Source: Tunturibacter empetritectus (GTDB taxonomy: Bacteria > Acidobacteriota > Terriglobia > Terriglobales > Acidobacteriaceae). From it: DNA of 64,000 nt. A program made the position numbers and the translations under genes. How positions within the stretch are numbered: the stretch's first letter is position 1; each line of letters begins with the position of its first letter. The stretch is taken from positions 2,914,001-2,978,000 of the forward strand of contig NZ_CP132932.1 of the NCBI RefSeq assembly GCF_040358985.1, in the 5' to 3' direction. A model generated the notes under the pieces. That model made no database searches. It was not told the DNA's origin and was given only the letters and a program-made list of their open reading frames with translations. This document shows, piece after piece, positions 27,769 to 37,273 of the stretch.

Positions 27769-28734
27769 TTAAGCCCACCAAGCCTCAACCGGAGGCTCCT
27801 TCAGCAACACCCGCGAAAGCATCCCAATCGCCGAAGTCAGCCCCTCTTGCGTTGAAGCCAGAGCATCCTCATGCTCAATACTTATCACATAGTCATACCC
27901 CACCAGCCGCAGCGCAGAAGCAATCCGCTTCCACTCCAACTCCCCATGCCCCCACCCCACCGAACGAAACAACCACGACCTCTTCGCCATCTCACGATAG
28001 CTCTTCGTATCCAGCACGCCATTCACATCGCGCATCGCAGCGTTGATCGCCACATCCTTCGCATGAAAGTGAAAGATCGCCTCCCCCAGCGCAGCAATCG
28101 CCGCAGGAATATCGATCCCCTGCCACCACAGATGGCTCGGGTCTAAATTGATTCCAACCGAATCACCCACAGCCGCACGCAAACGCAGCACAGTCTCCGG
28201 GTTGTACACACAGAACCCCGGATGAGCCTCAAGCGCAATCTTCACCCCAGCGTCCTTGGCAACTTTAGCCGCACCCTTCCAGTAGGGAATCAACCGCTCC
28301 TCCCACTGCCATGCCAGCGCCTCCGAAAACTCCGGAGGCCACGCCGCCGTAACCCAGTTCGGCGTCACATCCTGCGCAGATCCACCCGGGCATCCAGAAA
28401 ATGTAACCACCACAGGCACATGAATCTGCTCCGCCAGCTTCACCGTCTTCCGCAGCAGCTCATCGTCGCGCCCAGCGATCTCCTTCTTCGGATGAACCGG
28501 ATTCCCATGGCAAGACAGCGCGCTGATCGAAAGCCCAGCATCCTCCAACTTCGACCGATACGCCCGCGCCGCCTCTTTACTCGCAAGCAGCGCATCAAGA
28601 TCAAGATGACTATTTCCAGGCCATCCCCCGGTCCCAATCTCCAACGCCTCAATCTGCGGATACTTCTTCAACTCCACCAGCAACGCATCCAGCGACAACC
28701 CATTGAATATCGGCGTAAACAACCCTAACCGCAT
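27769..28734 (-). CDS. Sugar phosphate isomerase/epimerase, TIM-barrel
   Basis: A 321-residue AP_endonuc_2-type barrel. Strand-end motifs give the metal site: EALEIGTGGW, SALSCHGNPVHP, VTFSGCPGG, IALEAHPGF, GINLDPSHLWWQG, FHFHAKDV and YVISIEHED. It has no signal peptide, so it is cytoplasmic. Downstream of a co-oriented sugar porter gene, it is likely to act on the imported sugar or inositol-like compound. The exact reaction cannot be told. Confidence 0.88.
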   Translation of the reverse strand: MRLGLFTPIFNGLSLDALLVELKKYPQIEALEIGTGGWPGNSHLDLDALLASKEAARAYRSKLEDAGLSISALSCHGNPVHPKKEIAGRDDELLRKTVKLAEQIHVPVVVTFSGCPGGSAQDVTPNWVTAAWPPEFSEALAWQWEERLIPYWKGAAKVAKDAGVKIALEAHPGFCVYNPETVLRLRAAVGDSVGINLDPSHLWWQGIDIPAAIAALGEAIFHFHAKDVAINAAMRDVNGVLDTKSYREMAKRSWLFRSVGWGHGELEWKRIASALRLVGYDYVISIEHEDALASTQEGLTSAIGMLSRVLLKEPPVEAWWA

Positions 28735-28765
28735 CGACTATCTCCCTTTCCTACTATATTGAGTC

Positions 28766-28800
28766 GTCATCCTGAACGTAGTGAAGGATCCCCGTATTTG
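28766..28800. repeat. Dispersed repeat, copy 1 (GTCATCCTGA...GAAGGATCCCCGTATTT)
   Basis: The core recurs in reverse orientation at 53042-53090 and 63687-63721, where it is inside or at the end of coding sequence. A more diverged relative (GCGTCATCTCAACCGAAG...GTAGTGGAGAGACTCCCGCATTG) fills 28889-28950. The 28735-29028 gap between the isomerase and sugar porter genes is made almost wholly of such repeats. Confidence 0.6.
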
Positions 28801-28888
28801 CCGTTGGCGTTGTTGTTGCTTTCGCTGCCGTTGCTCTCGCCGTCGCTTCTCCCCCTGATGCGGAGCGCGCATCGGAACTCCCATAAAG

Positions 28889-28950
28889 CGTCATCTCAAC
28901 CGAAGTCACGCAGTCTCATCGCGCGACGTAGTGGAGAGACTCCCGCATTG
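28889..28950. repeat. Diverged dispersed repeat (GTCATCTCAACCGAAG type)
   Basis: It has the same plan as the repeat at 28766: GTCAT, a GAAG segment, a GTAGTGGAGAGAC segment and CCCGCATT. It lies between that copy and the small palindromic repeat at 28976. Confidence 0.45.
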
Positions 28951-28975
28951 CTTTGCTTTTGCCGTTGCCTTTTAG

Positions 28976-29005
28976 TTGTCATCCCCGAAGGGGATCTGCG
29001 TTTTG
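28976..29005. repeat. Short dispersed repeat, copy 2 (TTGTCATCCCCGAAGGGGAT)
   Basis: Second copy of the unit at 27537, with the paired substitutions that preserve the hairpin stem. It lies 24 bp past the sugar porter stop codon and may help end transcription. Confidence 0.55.
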
Positions 29006-29028
29006 CATTCACCAAATCAACCAGAAAC

Positions 29029-30387
29029 TCAAGCCGCAGGCTTCACCTTCTCATGCAAATGCTTTTGCATCGACTCCAGCGTAAACCCCTTCGTCTCCGG
29101 ATAAACAAACAACACCACCAGGAACTGCACCACCATCATCGCCGCAAAGAAGAAGAACGGAATCGACTTCGAGTACCTCGCCAGAATCGGAAACACACCC
29201 GCTATCAAAGCATTCGTAATCCAGTGCGCGGACGATCCAAGGCTCTGTCCCTTCGACCGGACACTCGTAGGAAACACCTCGCTGATATAAACCCAGATCA
29301 CCGCGCCCTGCGAGAAAGCGAAGAACACAATATAAGCAATCAGCACTACCAGCAGGTACTGCTGATGCGACTGCGTCTGGAAGATCATCGCCGCCGCCAG
29401 CAGGCATAACCCGCAACCCACCGCGCCCACCAGCAACAGCTTCTTCCGCCCTACTTTATCGATGAGCGAGACTCCAGCCAGTGTCGCCACCAGGTTCATC
29501 GCGCCAATCGCCACCGCCTGCAGATCGCTCGACACCTGGCTGAACCCAGCACTGGCAAAGATATCGTTCAGGTAGTAAAGAATCGCGTTGATGCCCGTCA
29601 GTTGATTGAAGATCCCAATCGAGATCGCCAGAAAGATCGGCAGCCGGTTCTGCGCAGAGAACAGCTTCGTCGCCGACTCCAGCCTCTCCTGCCGAATCGA
29701 CTCGATAATCTCCTGCACCTCCGCCTCGGAGTCAGGCGATCCCATCCGTGTCAGCGTCAACGTCGCCTCGGCGATCCGGTTCTGCGTAATCAACCAGCGC
29801 GAGCTCTGCGGCACGCTCAGCAGCATAATCAGGAACAGCAGCGCAGGCACAAACGCCACTCCAATCTGCACCCTCCACTGAATCGCACCCAGCGCAAAGT
29901 GCGCCACAATCGCGTTCGAAAGATACGCCAGCAAAATTCCCACCACCACATTGATCTGAAACAACCCCACCATGCGGCCACGCCACTTCGCCGGCGAGAG
30001 CTCCGCGATATACACAGGCCCCAGCACCGATGAGCCGCCAATCCCCAAGCCACCCAGAAACCGGAAGAACAGAAAGGTGCTCCAGTTCCCCGCCAGCGCA
30101 CACCCCAGCGCCGAGATCACATACAACACCGCCATCCACCGCAGTGCTTTGCGGCTGCCGATCTTCTGGCCAAGGGCACCACTGCCCATCGCCCCAATCA
30201 CCGTCCCCCAAAGCGCGATCGAAACCGTAAACCCAAGATTCGCCGGCGATAGTTGATACTTGTCCGTTAAGGCATGGGTAATCCCAGCGATCACAGCCGT
30301 GTCAAAGCCAAATAGCAGGCCGCCAAGCGCACCAGTGATAGCGCTTTTAGCCAAAAGAAGAACGGAGCTCGATTTTGAAGTCGTCAT
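29029..30387 (-). CDS. Sugar porter family MFS transporter (XylE/GalP-like)
   Basis: This 452-residue permease has all sugar porter signatures: GALGGLLFGFDTAVIAG in TM1, GRMVGLFQINVVVGI, the NQLTGINAILYY block of TM7, DKVGRKKLLL between helices and the C-terminal PETKG. It imports a hexose, pentose or polyol with protons. It is 295 bp upstream of the TIM-barrel isomerase on the same strand, and the two may form a small uptake and conversion unit. Confidence 0.93.
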   Translation of the reverse strand: MTTSKSSSVLLLAKSAITGALGGLLFGFDTAVIAGITHALTDKYQLSPANLGFTVSIALWGTVIGAMGSGALGQKIGSRKALRWMAVLYVISALGCALAGNWSTFLFFRFLGGLGIGGSSVLGPVYIAELSPAKWRGRMVGLFQINVVVGILLAYLSNAIVAHFALGAIQWRVQIGVAFVPALLFLIMLLSVPQSSRWLITQNRIAEATLTLTRMGSPDSEAEVQEIIESIRQERLESATKLFSAQNRLPIFLAISIGIFNQLTGINAILYYLNDIFASAGFSQVSSDLQAVAIGAMNLVATLAGVSLIDKVGRKKLLLVGAVGCGLCLLAAAMIFQTQSHQQYLLVVLIAYIVFFAFSQGAVIWVYISEVFPTSVRSKGQSLGSSAHWITNALIAGVFPILARYSKSIPFFFFAAMMVVQFLVVLFVYPETKGFTLESMQKHLHEKVKPAA

Positions 30388-31029
30388 AAGGGCAATGCCT
30401 ATCCTAGCCGCTGAAACCCAAAAACTACTAAGACCGGCAGGCCAAACTTTCCCTGCCGAAAAATAATCGAAAAAATCTTCACCAAATTTGGCGTATGAGT
30501 TATACCCAATTCGCTATAATTAAAGTAGAGATCAAAACCCGCGGCTGCCGCAGCGAAAGCTGCAGCAGCCTTTCGTCTTTAACCTGTCCACAAGGAACTA
30601 CGAACGCTCCACGAACACACCACAATCAGCCACATCGATGCACGCACCAGTTCGCCCGGGAAAATCTTCGACGCAAAGCGGCGAGAGTCATCCCGGACTT
30701 AAACAACAGGCTCCAAAGCTTAGAACGACTCGTAACCTGAACAAAACAAGTATTTTGTGCGTAAGTCTCTTGGATACAATATTTTAGCGACACTATGGCC
30801 CACTAAGCCGTTCTATTCATTGGACTTGCTTACAAAATTACCCCCAAGGGGAGGGGAGGGGGTCTCAGCGGACACGAAAGTTCAAAAAAACGCCCCTCCG
30901 TGGCCATTCAGGTTGAAAATGAAGCCGCGTTTCGAAGAAAACATATAACGATATTGATTGAAATTCGCTCACATCCTGCTACGCTTATAAGCAATGGCGA
31001 AATATCGCCTTATGAAAGTAGGACGCATC
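30388..31029. other. Long intergenic region upstream of the cold-shock gene
   Basis: No convincing gene. It holds a TATAAT box (30515-30520) followed by a strong hairpin (own entry), a purine-rich CCCCAAGGGGAGGGGAGGGGG stretch near 30842-30863, and an AT-rich segment from about 30940 that should contain the cold-shock promoter and leader. Confidence 0.4.
30543..30570 (+). terminator. 12-bp stem with GAAA tetraloop followed by a T-rich run
   Basis: GGCTGCCGCAGC pairs with GCTGCAGCAGCC (one mismatch) around GAAA, then TTTCGTCTTT. A perfect TATAAT lies 22 bp upstream. The pair could delimit a very short transcript, or the hairpin may end leftover transcription. No good -35 box is visible. Confidence 0.4.
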
Positions 31030-31233
31030 ATGGCAAACGGAACAGTTAAGTGGTTCAACGACGCAAAAGGTTTTGGCTTCATCACCCCGGAAGACGGTGG
31101 AGAGGATCTCTTCGCGCATTACTCTGCAATCAACTCCAGTGGCTTCAAGTCTCTCCAGGAAGGTCAACGCGTAACGTTTGACATCACTACTGGCCCCAAG
31201 GGCAAGCAAGCTGCAAACATCCAGCCCGCCTAA
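31030..31233 (+). CDS. Cold-shock protein, CspA family
   Basis: A 67-residue single OB-fold RNA chaperone. RNP1 (KGFGFI) and RNP2-like (DLFAHYSAI) motifs are intact, as is the N-terminal [21 protein letters not shown] 31030 gives the usual family start; an upstream in-frame ATG at 30994 would add 12 unusual residues. A long hairpin follows the gene. Confidence 0.95.
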   Translation: MANGTVKWFNDAKGFGFITPEDGGEDLFAHYSAINSSGFKSLQEGQRVTFDITTGPKGKQAANIQPA

Positions 31234-31300
31234 CCCCACTCATATCCGCGGAGAGCTGCAGAGCCAGGGTGAGCAGTTCCGCGCCCAACAAGAGGTATAC

Positions 31301-31339
31301 AAGGGCTGCAATGGACGTCAGGCGTCCATTGCAGCCCTT
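31301..31339. terminator. 17-bp perfect hairpin downstream of the cold-shock gene
   Basis: AAGGGCTGCAATGGACG and its exact complement flank the 5-nt loop TCAGG, 68 bp past the stop codon. The T-run after it is poor, yet stem length and position suggest a terminator or 3' stabiliser. Confidence 0.6.
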
Positions 31340-31459
31340 CGCAATTCCCACTCCACATCTGCCACGTCACAGCACCACGCTATACAACTATCGAGTGATT
31401 CAGCACCTCATTGGTAACTGCTAAGTTACCTGCACTGCGAACCAGCAGGAGGTCTCCCC

Positions 31460-32116
31460 ATGACTCGAATGCAGCAAATCTCCCTCCTCCTCGCCCTTAC
31501 CTCCCCCACCGTTATCTTCGCCGCCAGCGTCCCCAAAACGATCCTTCCCGATAACGTAATCACCTGCCAGCCCGATGCAAACTGCTTCGGCAAGAAGCTC
31601 TACGGCCGCAACTATAAGGTTATTAATTCCCCGCGCTTCACCGTCATGGTCTCGGTCTCGCAGGAGGGGCCCTACACCCGTGCCGATGTCAGCATAGCCA
31701 ACAACACTATCCTTCCCCAGAATGTGACCCCGGAGGACTTTCGAGTAGAGGTTGTCACTCCCAAGCCCAAGATCCTCCTCTATGTTTCACCCAGTGACCT
31801 GAAGGACCTCCCTGCCGCAGCTCCGGCCCCACAGCCTCCAACATCCCCCACCCCCCAGCTTGGCTCCTCCCTGCTCCCCCGACAAACCACTACCTTAACC
31901 GGGGTGGCCCCTGCCGCCGACCAATCCTACGCGGAAGGAAAAACTAAAACGGCAGAGCAATTGGCAAGCGAACAACCTCTCGAAGCAATGTCTCTTTCTC
32001 CGAACGAAGTGGCTCGTGGCCGCGTCTACTTCGAACGCGCTAAACACGAGCAACTCGTAAATATTGTCCTACCCATAGCTGGTCTCGTATTCGAATTTCC
32101 TTACAACATGAGATAA
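31460..32116 (+). CDS. Secreted protein of unknown function
   Basis: I do not recognise a domain. The 218-residue product has a signal peptide (ISLLLALTSPTVIFAAS), a Cys pair (CQPDANC), a beta-rich half with FTVMVSVSQEGPYTRADVSIAN, a Pro-rich linker at about residues 117-135 and a C-terminal segment ending in a beta-strand (VFEFPYNMR). AGGAGG lies 8 nt before the ATG, so it is expressed. Its content suggests a periplasmic or surface beta-sandwich. Confidence 0.75.
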   Translation: MTRMQQISLLLALTSPTVIFAASVPKTILPDNVITCQPDANCFGKKLYGRNYKVINSPRFTVMVSVSQEGPYTRADVSIANNTILPQNVTPEDFRVEVVTPKPKILLYVSPSDLKDLPAAAPAPQPPTSPTPQLGSSLLPRQTTTLTGVAPAADQSYAEGKTKTAEQLASEQPLEAMSLSPNEVARGRVYFERAKHEQLVNIVLPIAGLVFEFPYNMR

Positions 32117-32209
32117 GCCGGAAGCTGATCTATTCCGCAGCGTCTTAGGGAACGATTGTAGGACACCCGCAGTTTCTGCTCATGGGGGCGATCAGGCTAT
32201 GATCAAGCC

Positions 32210-32791
32210 ATGACCACTGACGCCCGAGCCAGAAAGATCAAAGTGCTTATCTTCGATGTGGATGGAGTATTAACCGACGGACAGATCTTCGTCATTCCGA
32301 ACTCAGACGGCCACGGAATCGAGGCAAAAGGCTTTTCCGCACACGATGGTCTTGGAATCTCTCTGGGGCGTCTCGGCGGCCTCCGCATCGGAATCATTAC
32401 CAAGCGCCAGTCCCAGACGGTAGCCATCCGGGCCAAGGATCTGAAGCTAGAGTTCATCTATCAGGGCCAATCTCACAAGATGAACGCGATCAATGAAATC
32501 CTCGAGAAGACCGGCTACACGCTCGACCAGCTTGCCTATGTTGGGGACGATATTGTCGATCTTTCGGTCATGCGTCAGTGCGGCCTTGCAATAGCCACGG
32601 CCAATGCCCGCCAGCAGGTAAAATCTGTGGCCCACTACGTTACCGAGAATGCCGGCGGCTTCGGTGGCGGCCGGGATGCCATTGACTTCATCCTCTCGGC
32701 CCAGGGTACTCTTGAAAAAGTAATCGAGCAGTATCTCGACGAATCGAGCATTGTGGCTGCCGCTTCCGACGTTGGCACAGGCAACATGTAG
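32210..32791 (+). CDS. kdsC: KdsC-type HAD phosphatase (KDO 8-phosphate phosphatase)
   Basis: A 193-residue C0-type HAD hydrolase. Motif I is FDVDGVLTDG with Asp16 and Asp18; motif II/III and IV are IITKRQS and YVGDDIVDLSVM, and the C-terminal AGGFGGGRDAIDFIL matches KdsC. KdsC removes phosphate from KDO 8-phosphate in the lipopolysaccharide inner-core pathway. No other KDO genes are in the window, so the symbol rests on family only. Confidence 0.85.
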   Translation: MTTDARARKIKVLIFDVDGVLTDGQIFVIPNSDGHGIEAKGFSAHDGLGISLGRLGGLRIGIITKRQSQTVAIRAKDLKLEFIYQGQSHKMNAINEILEKTGYTLDQLAYVGDDIVDLSVMRQCGLAIATANARQQVKSVAHYVTENAGGFGGGRDAIDFILSAQGTLEKVIEQYLDESSIVAAASDVGTGNM

Positions 32792-32841
32792 ATAACAAAG
32801 CGGCGAAGAAAGAACGAATAAAACCGCGCTACAATCAGCGA

Positions 32842-35800
32842 ATGTCGCTGGAACTTCCGCAATCACTCTCATGGGCACACCCCGTCACGGCAGAGTGGTT
32901 TCTCTCTAAATTCGGCAGTCCTACCGAGCCGCAGACTTACGGTTGGCCTGGTATTCTCGACGGTAATGCAACCCTCATCTCCGCGCCAACCGGCTCAGGA
33001 AAGACCCTCGCAGCATTCTTAGTATGCATCGATCAGCTTCTACGGCAATCGATCTCAGGTCGACTGGCGCCCTGCACGCAGGTTCTCTACGTCAGCCCTC
33101 TCAAGGCCCTCTCCAACGACGTCCAGAAAAATCTCGCTGCCCCCCTGTCCGAGATCCAGCAGCTGGCTATGCAGCGCGGGTATCTTTGTCCAGAGATCCG
33201 CACCGGCGTCCGGACAGGCGACACGCTTCCAAAAGAACGCGCGGCCATGCTCCGCAACCCGCCTCACATTCTCGTTACTACTCCCGAATCCCTCTATATC
33301 CTTCTTACCGCCGGCAAGAGCAGGGAACACCTCCGCCGTGTTCAAACCGTCATCGTAGACGAAATCCACGCTGTAGCCGACGACAAACGCGGTGCCCATC
33401 TGGCTCTTTCGCTCGAACGTCTCGACGCTCTTGTCACAGGCGAAAACCATCTCAGTCACGGTCAGTTCCTCACCGGTCTCGCTATGGCACCCCAAAGAAT
33501 CGGCCTCTCGGCGACACAGAATCCAATTGAGTTGGTGGCCAGCTTTCTTACTGGCAGCCATGAAGATCGCAAACCCGCCACCATCGTACAGGTAGGTCAG
33601 CGCCGCGAACTCGACATCGCGATTGAAGTTCCAAGTGACGAGCTTAGTTCCGTTACCAACAGCGGCATGTGGGAAGAGATCTTCGAGAAGCTTGCGGCTT
33701 ATGCTCAAAACCATCGATCAACGCTCGTCTTCGTCAATACCCGGCGCCTTGTTGAGAAGATAGCCTTTGAACTCGCAAGCCGTCTTGGTCCCGAGCATGT
33801 AGCGGCACATCACGGCTCGCTCTCCAGGACCCTCCGGCTCGACGCCGAGCAGCGTCTCAAGAATGGCGAAATCAAGATTCTGATAGCCACCGCGTCTCTG
33901 GAGCTGGGTATCGATATCGGTGACATCGACCTCGTCTGCCAGATCAGTACGACTCGGTCGGTGGCGGTTGCCATGCAGCGTGTGGGACGTGCAGGCCACT
34001 GGCGTGGAGCAACTCCGAAGGGGAGGTTCTTCGCGACCACGCGCGATGATCTCCTCGAGCAAGCCGCCCTGACCAGGAAGATGCGTGCCGGCGAACTGGA
34101 TCAGTTACAAATTCCGCCACAACCCGCTGACGTGCTTATGCAGCAGATCGTCGCTGCCTGCGGGGCCGAGCCATGGGAAGAAGACGCCCTCTACAACGTA
34201 CTCCGCCGCGCTTATCCGTATCGCAATCTTACCCGCCCCGCCTTCGACGATCTCCTCACCCTACTCACTGCGGGGATCGAGTCTACCCGCGGCCGCTATG
34301 GCGCCTATCTCCTTCGCGACGGAGTCCAGCAGCATCTCCATCCTCGCCGTGGCGCTCGCATGATCGCCATATCAAACGGTGGTGCCATCCCTGACACGGC
34401 TCTCTACAGCGTCATTCTCCAACCGGAGGGCGTCCAGATCGCGACTCTGGATGAGCACTTCGCCGTCGACTCCAGCCCGGGCGATGTCATTCTCCTGGGC
34501 ACCTCAAGCTGGCGTATCCAGCGCGTCGAAGCTTCCGGACGCGTCCTCGTCGAAGATGCCCACGGCGCACCTCCCAGCCTGCCCTTCTGGGAGGGCGAGG
34601 CTCCGCAGCGAACCGCCGTTCTCTCGGATGGAGTAAGTGAGCTTCGCGAGCAAATCTCTGCTCTCACTTTTGGCGTAGACCCCGGCTATTTGTCTCCCTT
34701 ACAGCCAGAGGTCGCCGCAGCCACCGCATGGCTTATGCAGGAGTGCGGCGTCTGCGCCAGCGGAGCCCGGCAACTTATCGCTTACATCGTAGCCGGTCGC
34801 GCTGCGCTTGGGGCCGTTCCGTCCAAAACTACTATCATCGCCGAGCGCTTCTTCGATGATGGCGGCGGCATGCAACTCATCCTTCATGCTCCCTTCGGTG
34901 GCCGCATCAACAAGGCCTGGGGGCTAGCCCTGCGCAAACGTTTCTGCCGTGGCTTTAACTTCGAGCTTCAGGCTGCAGCTACCGACAATGGCATTAACAT
35001 CTCCCTTGCCGAGCAGCACAGCTTTCCCCTCGCCGATGTCTTCCAGTTCCTCACCGAATACACGGCTAGAGAGCTTCTAGAGCAAGCCTCCATCGCGTCG
35101 CCCATCTTCAAAAACCGCTGGCGATGGGCTGCCGGCCGCAGCCTGCAGCTTCTCCGCTTCTACAAAGGCAAACGAATAGCCCCTCAGATTCAGCGCACTC
35201 GTTCCGAAGATCTCATGGCCTCGGTCTTCCCACAGGCTGCCGCCTGCTTCGAGACTATCGTTGGAGATATTCAGATCCCTAACCATCCCCTAGTCAACGA
35301 GGTGATGCAAGACGTACTCCAGGAGGCGATGGATCTTGAAGGGCTTATCGAGCTGCTTCGAGGAATCAAGGAAGGCGCTATCCGCTGCCTAGCCGTTGAT
35401 ACTCCAACTCCATCCCAGTTCGCGCATGAACTTCTCAACGCCAATCCGTACGCCTATCTGGACGAAGCTGGTTTAGAGGAGCGCCGCGCACGCGCTACTT
35501 CACTTGGGCGAAACCTCCCGGACCAACCCGGCAAGCTGGACCCAGCCGCCATTGCAGACATCCACAAAGAGATTTGGCCGGATCTCCGCAACGAACACGA
35601 ACTCCACGATCTTTTGCATTCGCTCATAGTCTTACCATTGCACTTGATAGGGACATCTGAAACCAAGGGCTGGCAGGTCTTCTACGATCGGCTTGCAGGT
35701 GTAGGCCGCGTCCATGCGATCGACTGCAGGGGAAGTCTGGGCTGGGTCGCTACAGAACGGCTGTCTTATGTCGATGCGTTGTGGCAAACCGCGTCTAATC

Positions 35801-37239
35801 AAACCGGTTCAGTTACAAAAGAAGAAGCCCTGAAAAAACTAGTTCAGGGATGGTTACAAATATCAGGACCCATCACCGCCAACGCTCTTGCTCACATCGT
35901 ATCGCTTCAGCCTGCGGAGATCTTTTCAGCTTTTCTTGCGATGGAAATGCAAGGTCTCCTCATACGTGGTGCCTTCGAGCATCCCGCGCTATCAACTGGA
36001 TCCGATTTAAACCACGATATTGAGTGGTGCGAACGCCGCATTCTTCAGCGCATCCACCGACGCACTGTCGCCACCCTTCGTAAGCAGGTTGAGGCTGTCA
36101 CCCCCGCCGTCTATATGCGCTGGTTTCTCAACTGGCAACACCTTGCTCCTCAAACTCAGCTCTCCGGCGAAGAGGGCGTCTTCGAAGCTCTTCGGCAACT
36201 CGAGGGCTTTGAAGCTCCTGCTGTCGAGTGGGAGCGCACCCTCCTCCCCTCACGCGTTGCCAAATATGATCCTCGCTGGCTCGATGCGCTGTGCCTCTCT
36301 GGAGCGGTAGGCTGGGGGCGTATCTCACCTCATCCAGCGTGGTCTGCTGGCGATGGAGCCTTCCCGCGGCGGGTTATTCCCACCTCTGCTGCACCCGTTA
36401 CCTTCTACATTCGTGAGACGGCAGACTGGCTTCCTTATGCACTGGCTCTACAGTGCGTAGAAGAGGGCAAGCTGGCGGCGGCGCTCAGCCCCGCGGCTCT
36501 GCAACTTCGAACGCTGCTTCAGCAGCGTGGCGCCTGCTTCGCCAACGATATTCAGCGCATCGCGAATCTCACCCGGCAGCAAAGCCAGCAAGCTCTGTGG
36601 GAACTCGCCACCGCGGGCCTCGCAGCCGCAGATGGCTTCGACCAACTTCGCGCCTGCATGGATCCTCGTCGTAGATCCATCACAACCGAGACCGCAACCA
36701 GGCGCACGGCACGCAGTTCGGCTGGGAGATGGTCGCTACTCAACGCGGAGCTTCACGCCGCACCGACGGCGGTCGAGCAGGCTCACCGCACCGAAGCTGC
36801 CCTGGAGTCCTTTGCACGCCAACTTCTCAATCGTTACGGCATTCTGTTTCGCGACCTGCTCGTCTGTGAATCGAACGCTCCCAGATGGCGCGATCTTCTC
36901 CCTATGCTTCGCCGACTTGAAGCCCGCGGTGAGATCCGCGGCGGCCGATTCCTGTCTGGCTTTGGCGGCGAGCAATACGCGCTCCCCGAGGCCGTCGAAT
37001 CCCTTCGCGCCTCCCGGACCCGCGAGTCTAGTGCAATTATCTCTGTCGCCGCCGCCGACCCTGCAAATCTGGTTGGTGTCGTAATCCCTGGCGACCGCGT
37101 CCCTTCAGTTCCTGGCAAACGGATCTCTTATTGCGATGGCAAGCTATACGCTGAAACGCATGACCAGGAGCTAGTGGATCTGTCCACCGCCGCTCCACCC
37201 TACCCCGCATCAGGCCATCTCATACCTCTCACACTCTAG
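32842..37239 (+). CDS. lhr: Lhr-family large ATP-dependent helicase
   Basis: At 1465 residues it matches full-length bacterial Lhr. The SF2 core comes first: Walker A APTGSGKT (48-55), SPLKALSNDV (Ia), TTPESLY (Ib), the DEIH box (173-176), GLSAT (III) and QRVGRAGHW (VI). The Lhr winged-helix and beta-barrel follow, then a C-terminal extension of helix-turn-helix repeats characteristic of Lhr-CTD. Lhr translocates 3'-5' on DNA and unwinds RNA:DNA hybrids, and acts in DNA repair. It stands alone and converges on the Nif3-like gene 34 bp away. Confidence 0.93.
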   Translation: MSLELPQSLSWAHPVTAEWFLSKFGSPTEPQTYGWPGILDGNATLISAPTGSGKTLAAFLVCIDQLLRQSISGRLAPCTQVLYVSPLKALSNDVQKNLAAPLSEIQQLAMQRGYLCPEIRTGVRTGDTLPKERAAMLRNPPHILVTTPESLYILLTAGKSREHLRRVQTVIVDEIHAVADDKRGAHLALSLERLDALVTGENHLSHGQFLTGLAMAPQRIGLSATQNPIELVASFLTGSHEDRKPATIVQVGQRRELDIAIEVPSDELSSVTNSGMWEEIFEKLAAYAQNHRSTLVFVNTRRLVEKIAFELASRLGPEHVAAHHGSLSRTLRLDAEQRLKNGEIKILIATASLELGIDIGDIDLVCQISTTRSVAVAMQRVGRAGHWRGATPKGRFFATTRDDLLEQAALTRKMRAGELDQLQIPPQPADVLMQQIVAACGAEPWEEDALYNVLRRAYPYRNLTRPAFDDLLTLLTAGIESTRGRYGAYLLRDGVQQHLHPRRGARMIAISNGGAIPDTALYSVILQPEGVQIATLDEHFAVDSSPGDVILLGTSSWRIQRVEASGRVLVEDAHGAPPSLPFWEGEAPQRTAVLSDGVSELREQISALTFGVDPGYLSPLQPEVAAATAWLMQECGVCASGARQLIAYIVAGRAALGAVPSKTTIIAERFFDDGGGMQLILHAPFGGRINKAWGLALRKRFCRGFNFELQAAATDNGINISLAEQHSFPLADVFQFLTEYTARELLEQASIASPIFKNRWRWAAGRSLQLLRFYKGKRIAPQIQRTRSEDLMASVFPQAAACFETIVGDIQIPNHPLVNEVMQDVLQEAMDLEGLIELLRGIKEGAIRCLAVDTPTPSQFAHELLNANPYAYLDEAGLEERRARATSLGRNLPDQPGKLDPAAIADIHKEIWPDLRNEHELHDLLHSLIVLPLHLIGTSETKGWQVFYDRLAGVGRVHAIDCRGSLGWVATERLSYVDALWQTASNQTGSVTKEEALKKLVQGWLQISGPITANALAHIVSLQPAEIFSAFLAMEMQGLLIRGAFEHPALSTGSDLNHDIEWCERRILQRIHRRTVATLRKQVEAVTPAVYMRWFLNWQHLAPQTQLSGEEGVFEALRQLEGFEAPAVEWERTLLPSRVAKYDPRWLDALCLSGAVGWGRISPHPAWSAGDGAFPRRVIPTSAAPVTFYIRETADWLPYALALQCVEEGKLAAALSPAALQLRTLLQQRGACFANDIQRIANLTRQQSQQALWELATAGLAAADGFDQLRACMDPRRRSITTETATRRTARSSAGRWSLLNAELHAAPTAVEQAHRTEAALESFARQLLNRYGILFRDLLVCESNAPRWRDLLPMLRRLEARGEIRGGRFLSGFGGEQYALPEAVESLRASRTRESSAIISVAAADPANLVGVVIPGDRVPSVPGKRISYCDGKLYAETHDQELVDLSTAAPPYPASGHLIPLTL

Positions 37240-37273
37240 ATCTGGGGGCGAGTTCATTCAGGATTTGGATTCG

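Noticed and set aside
27502-29028. CRISPR array or insertion sequence in the repeat-rich gaps
   Set aside because: Repeats are irregular in spacing and length and no transposase or cas gene is present. They fit dispersed palindromic elements.
30495-30740. 81-codon frame in the gap before the cold-shock gene
   Set aside because: It runs through the strong hairpin, lacks a ribosome site and shows no protein-like pattern.
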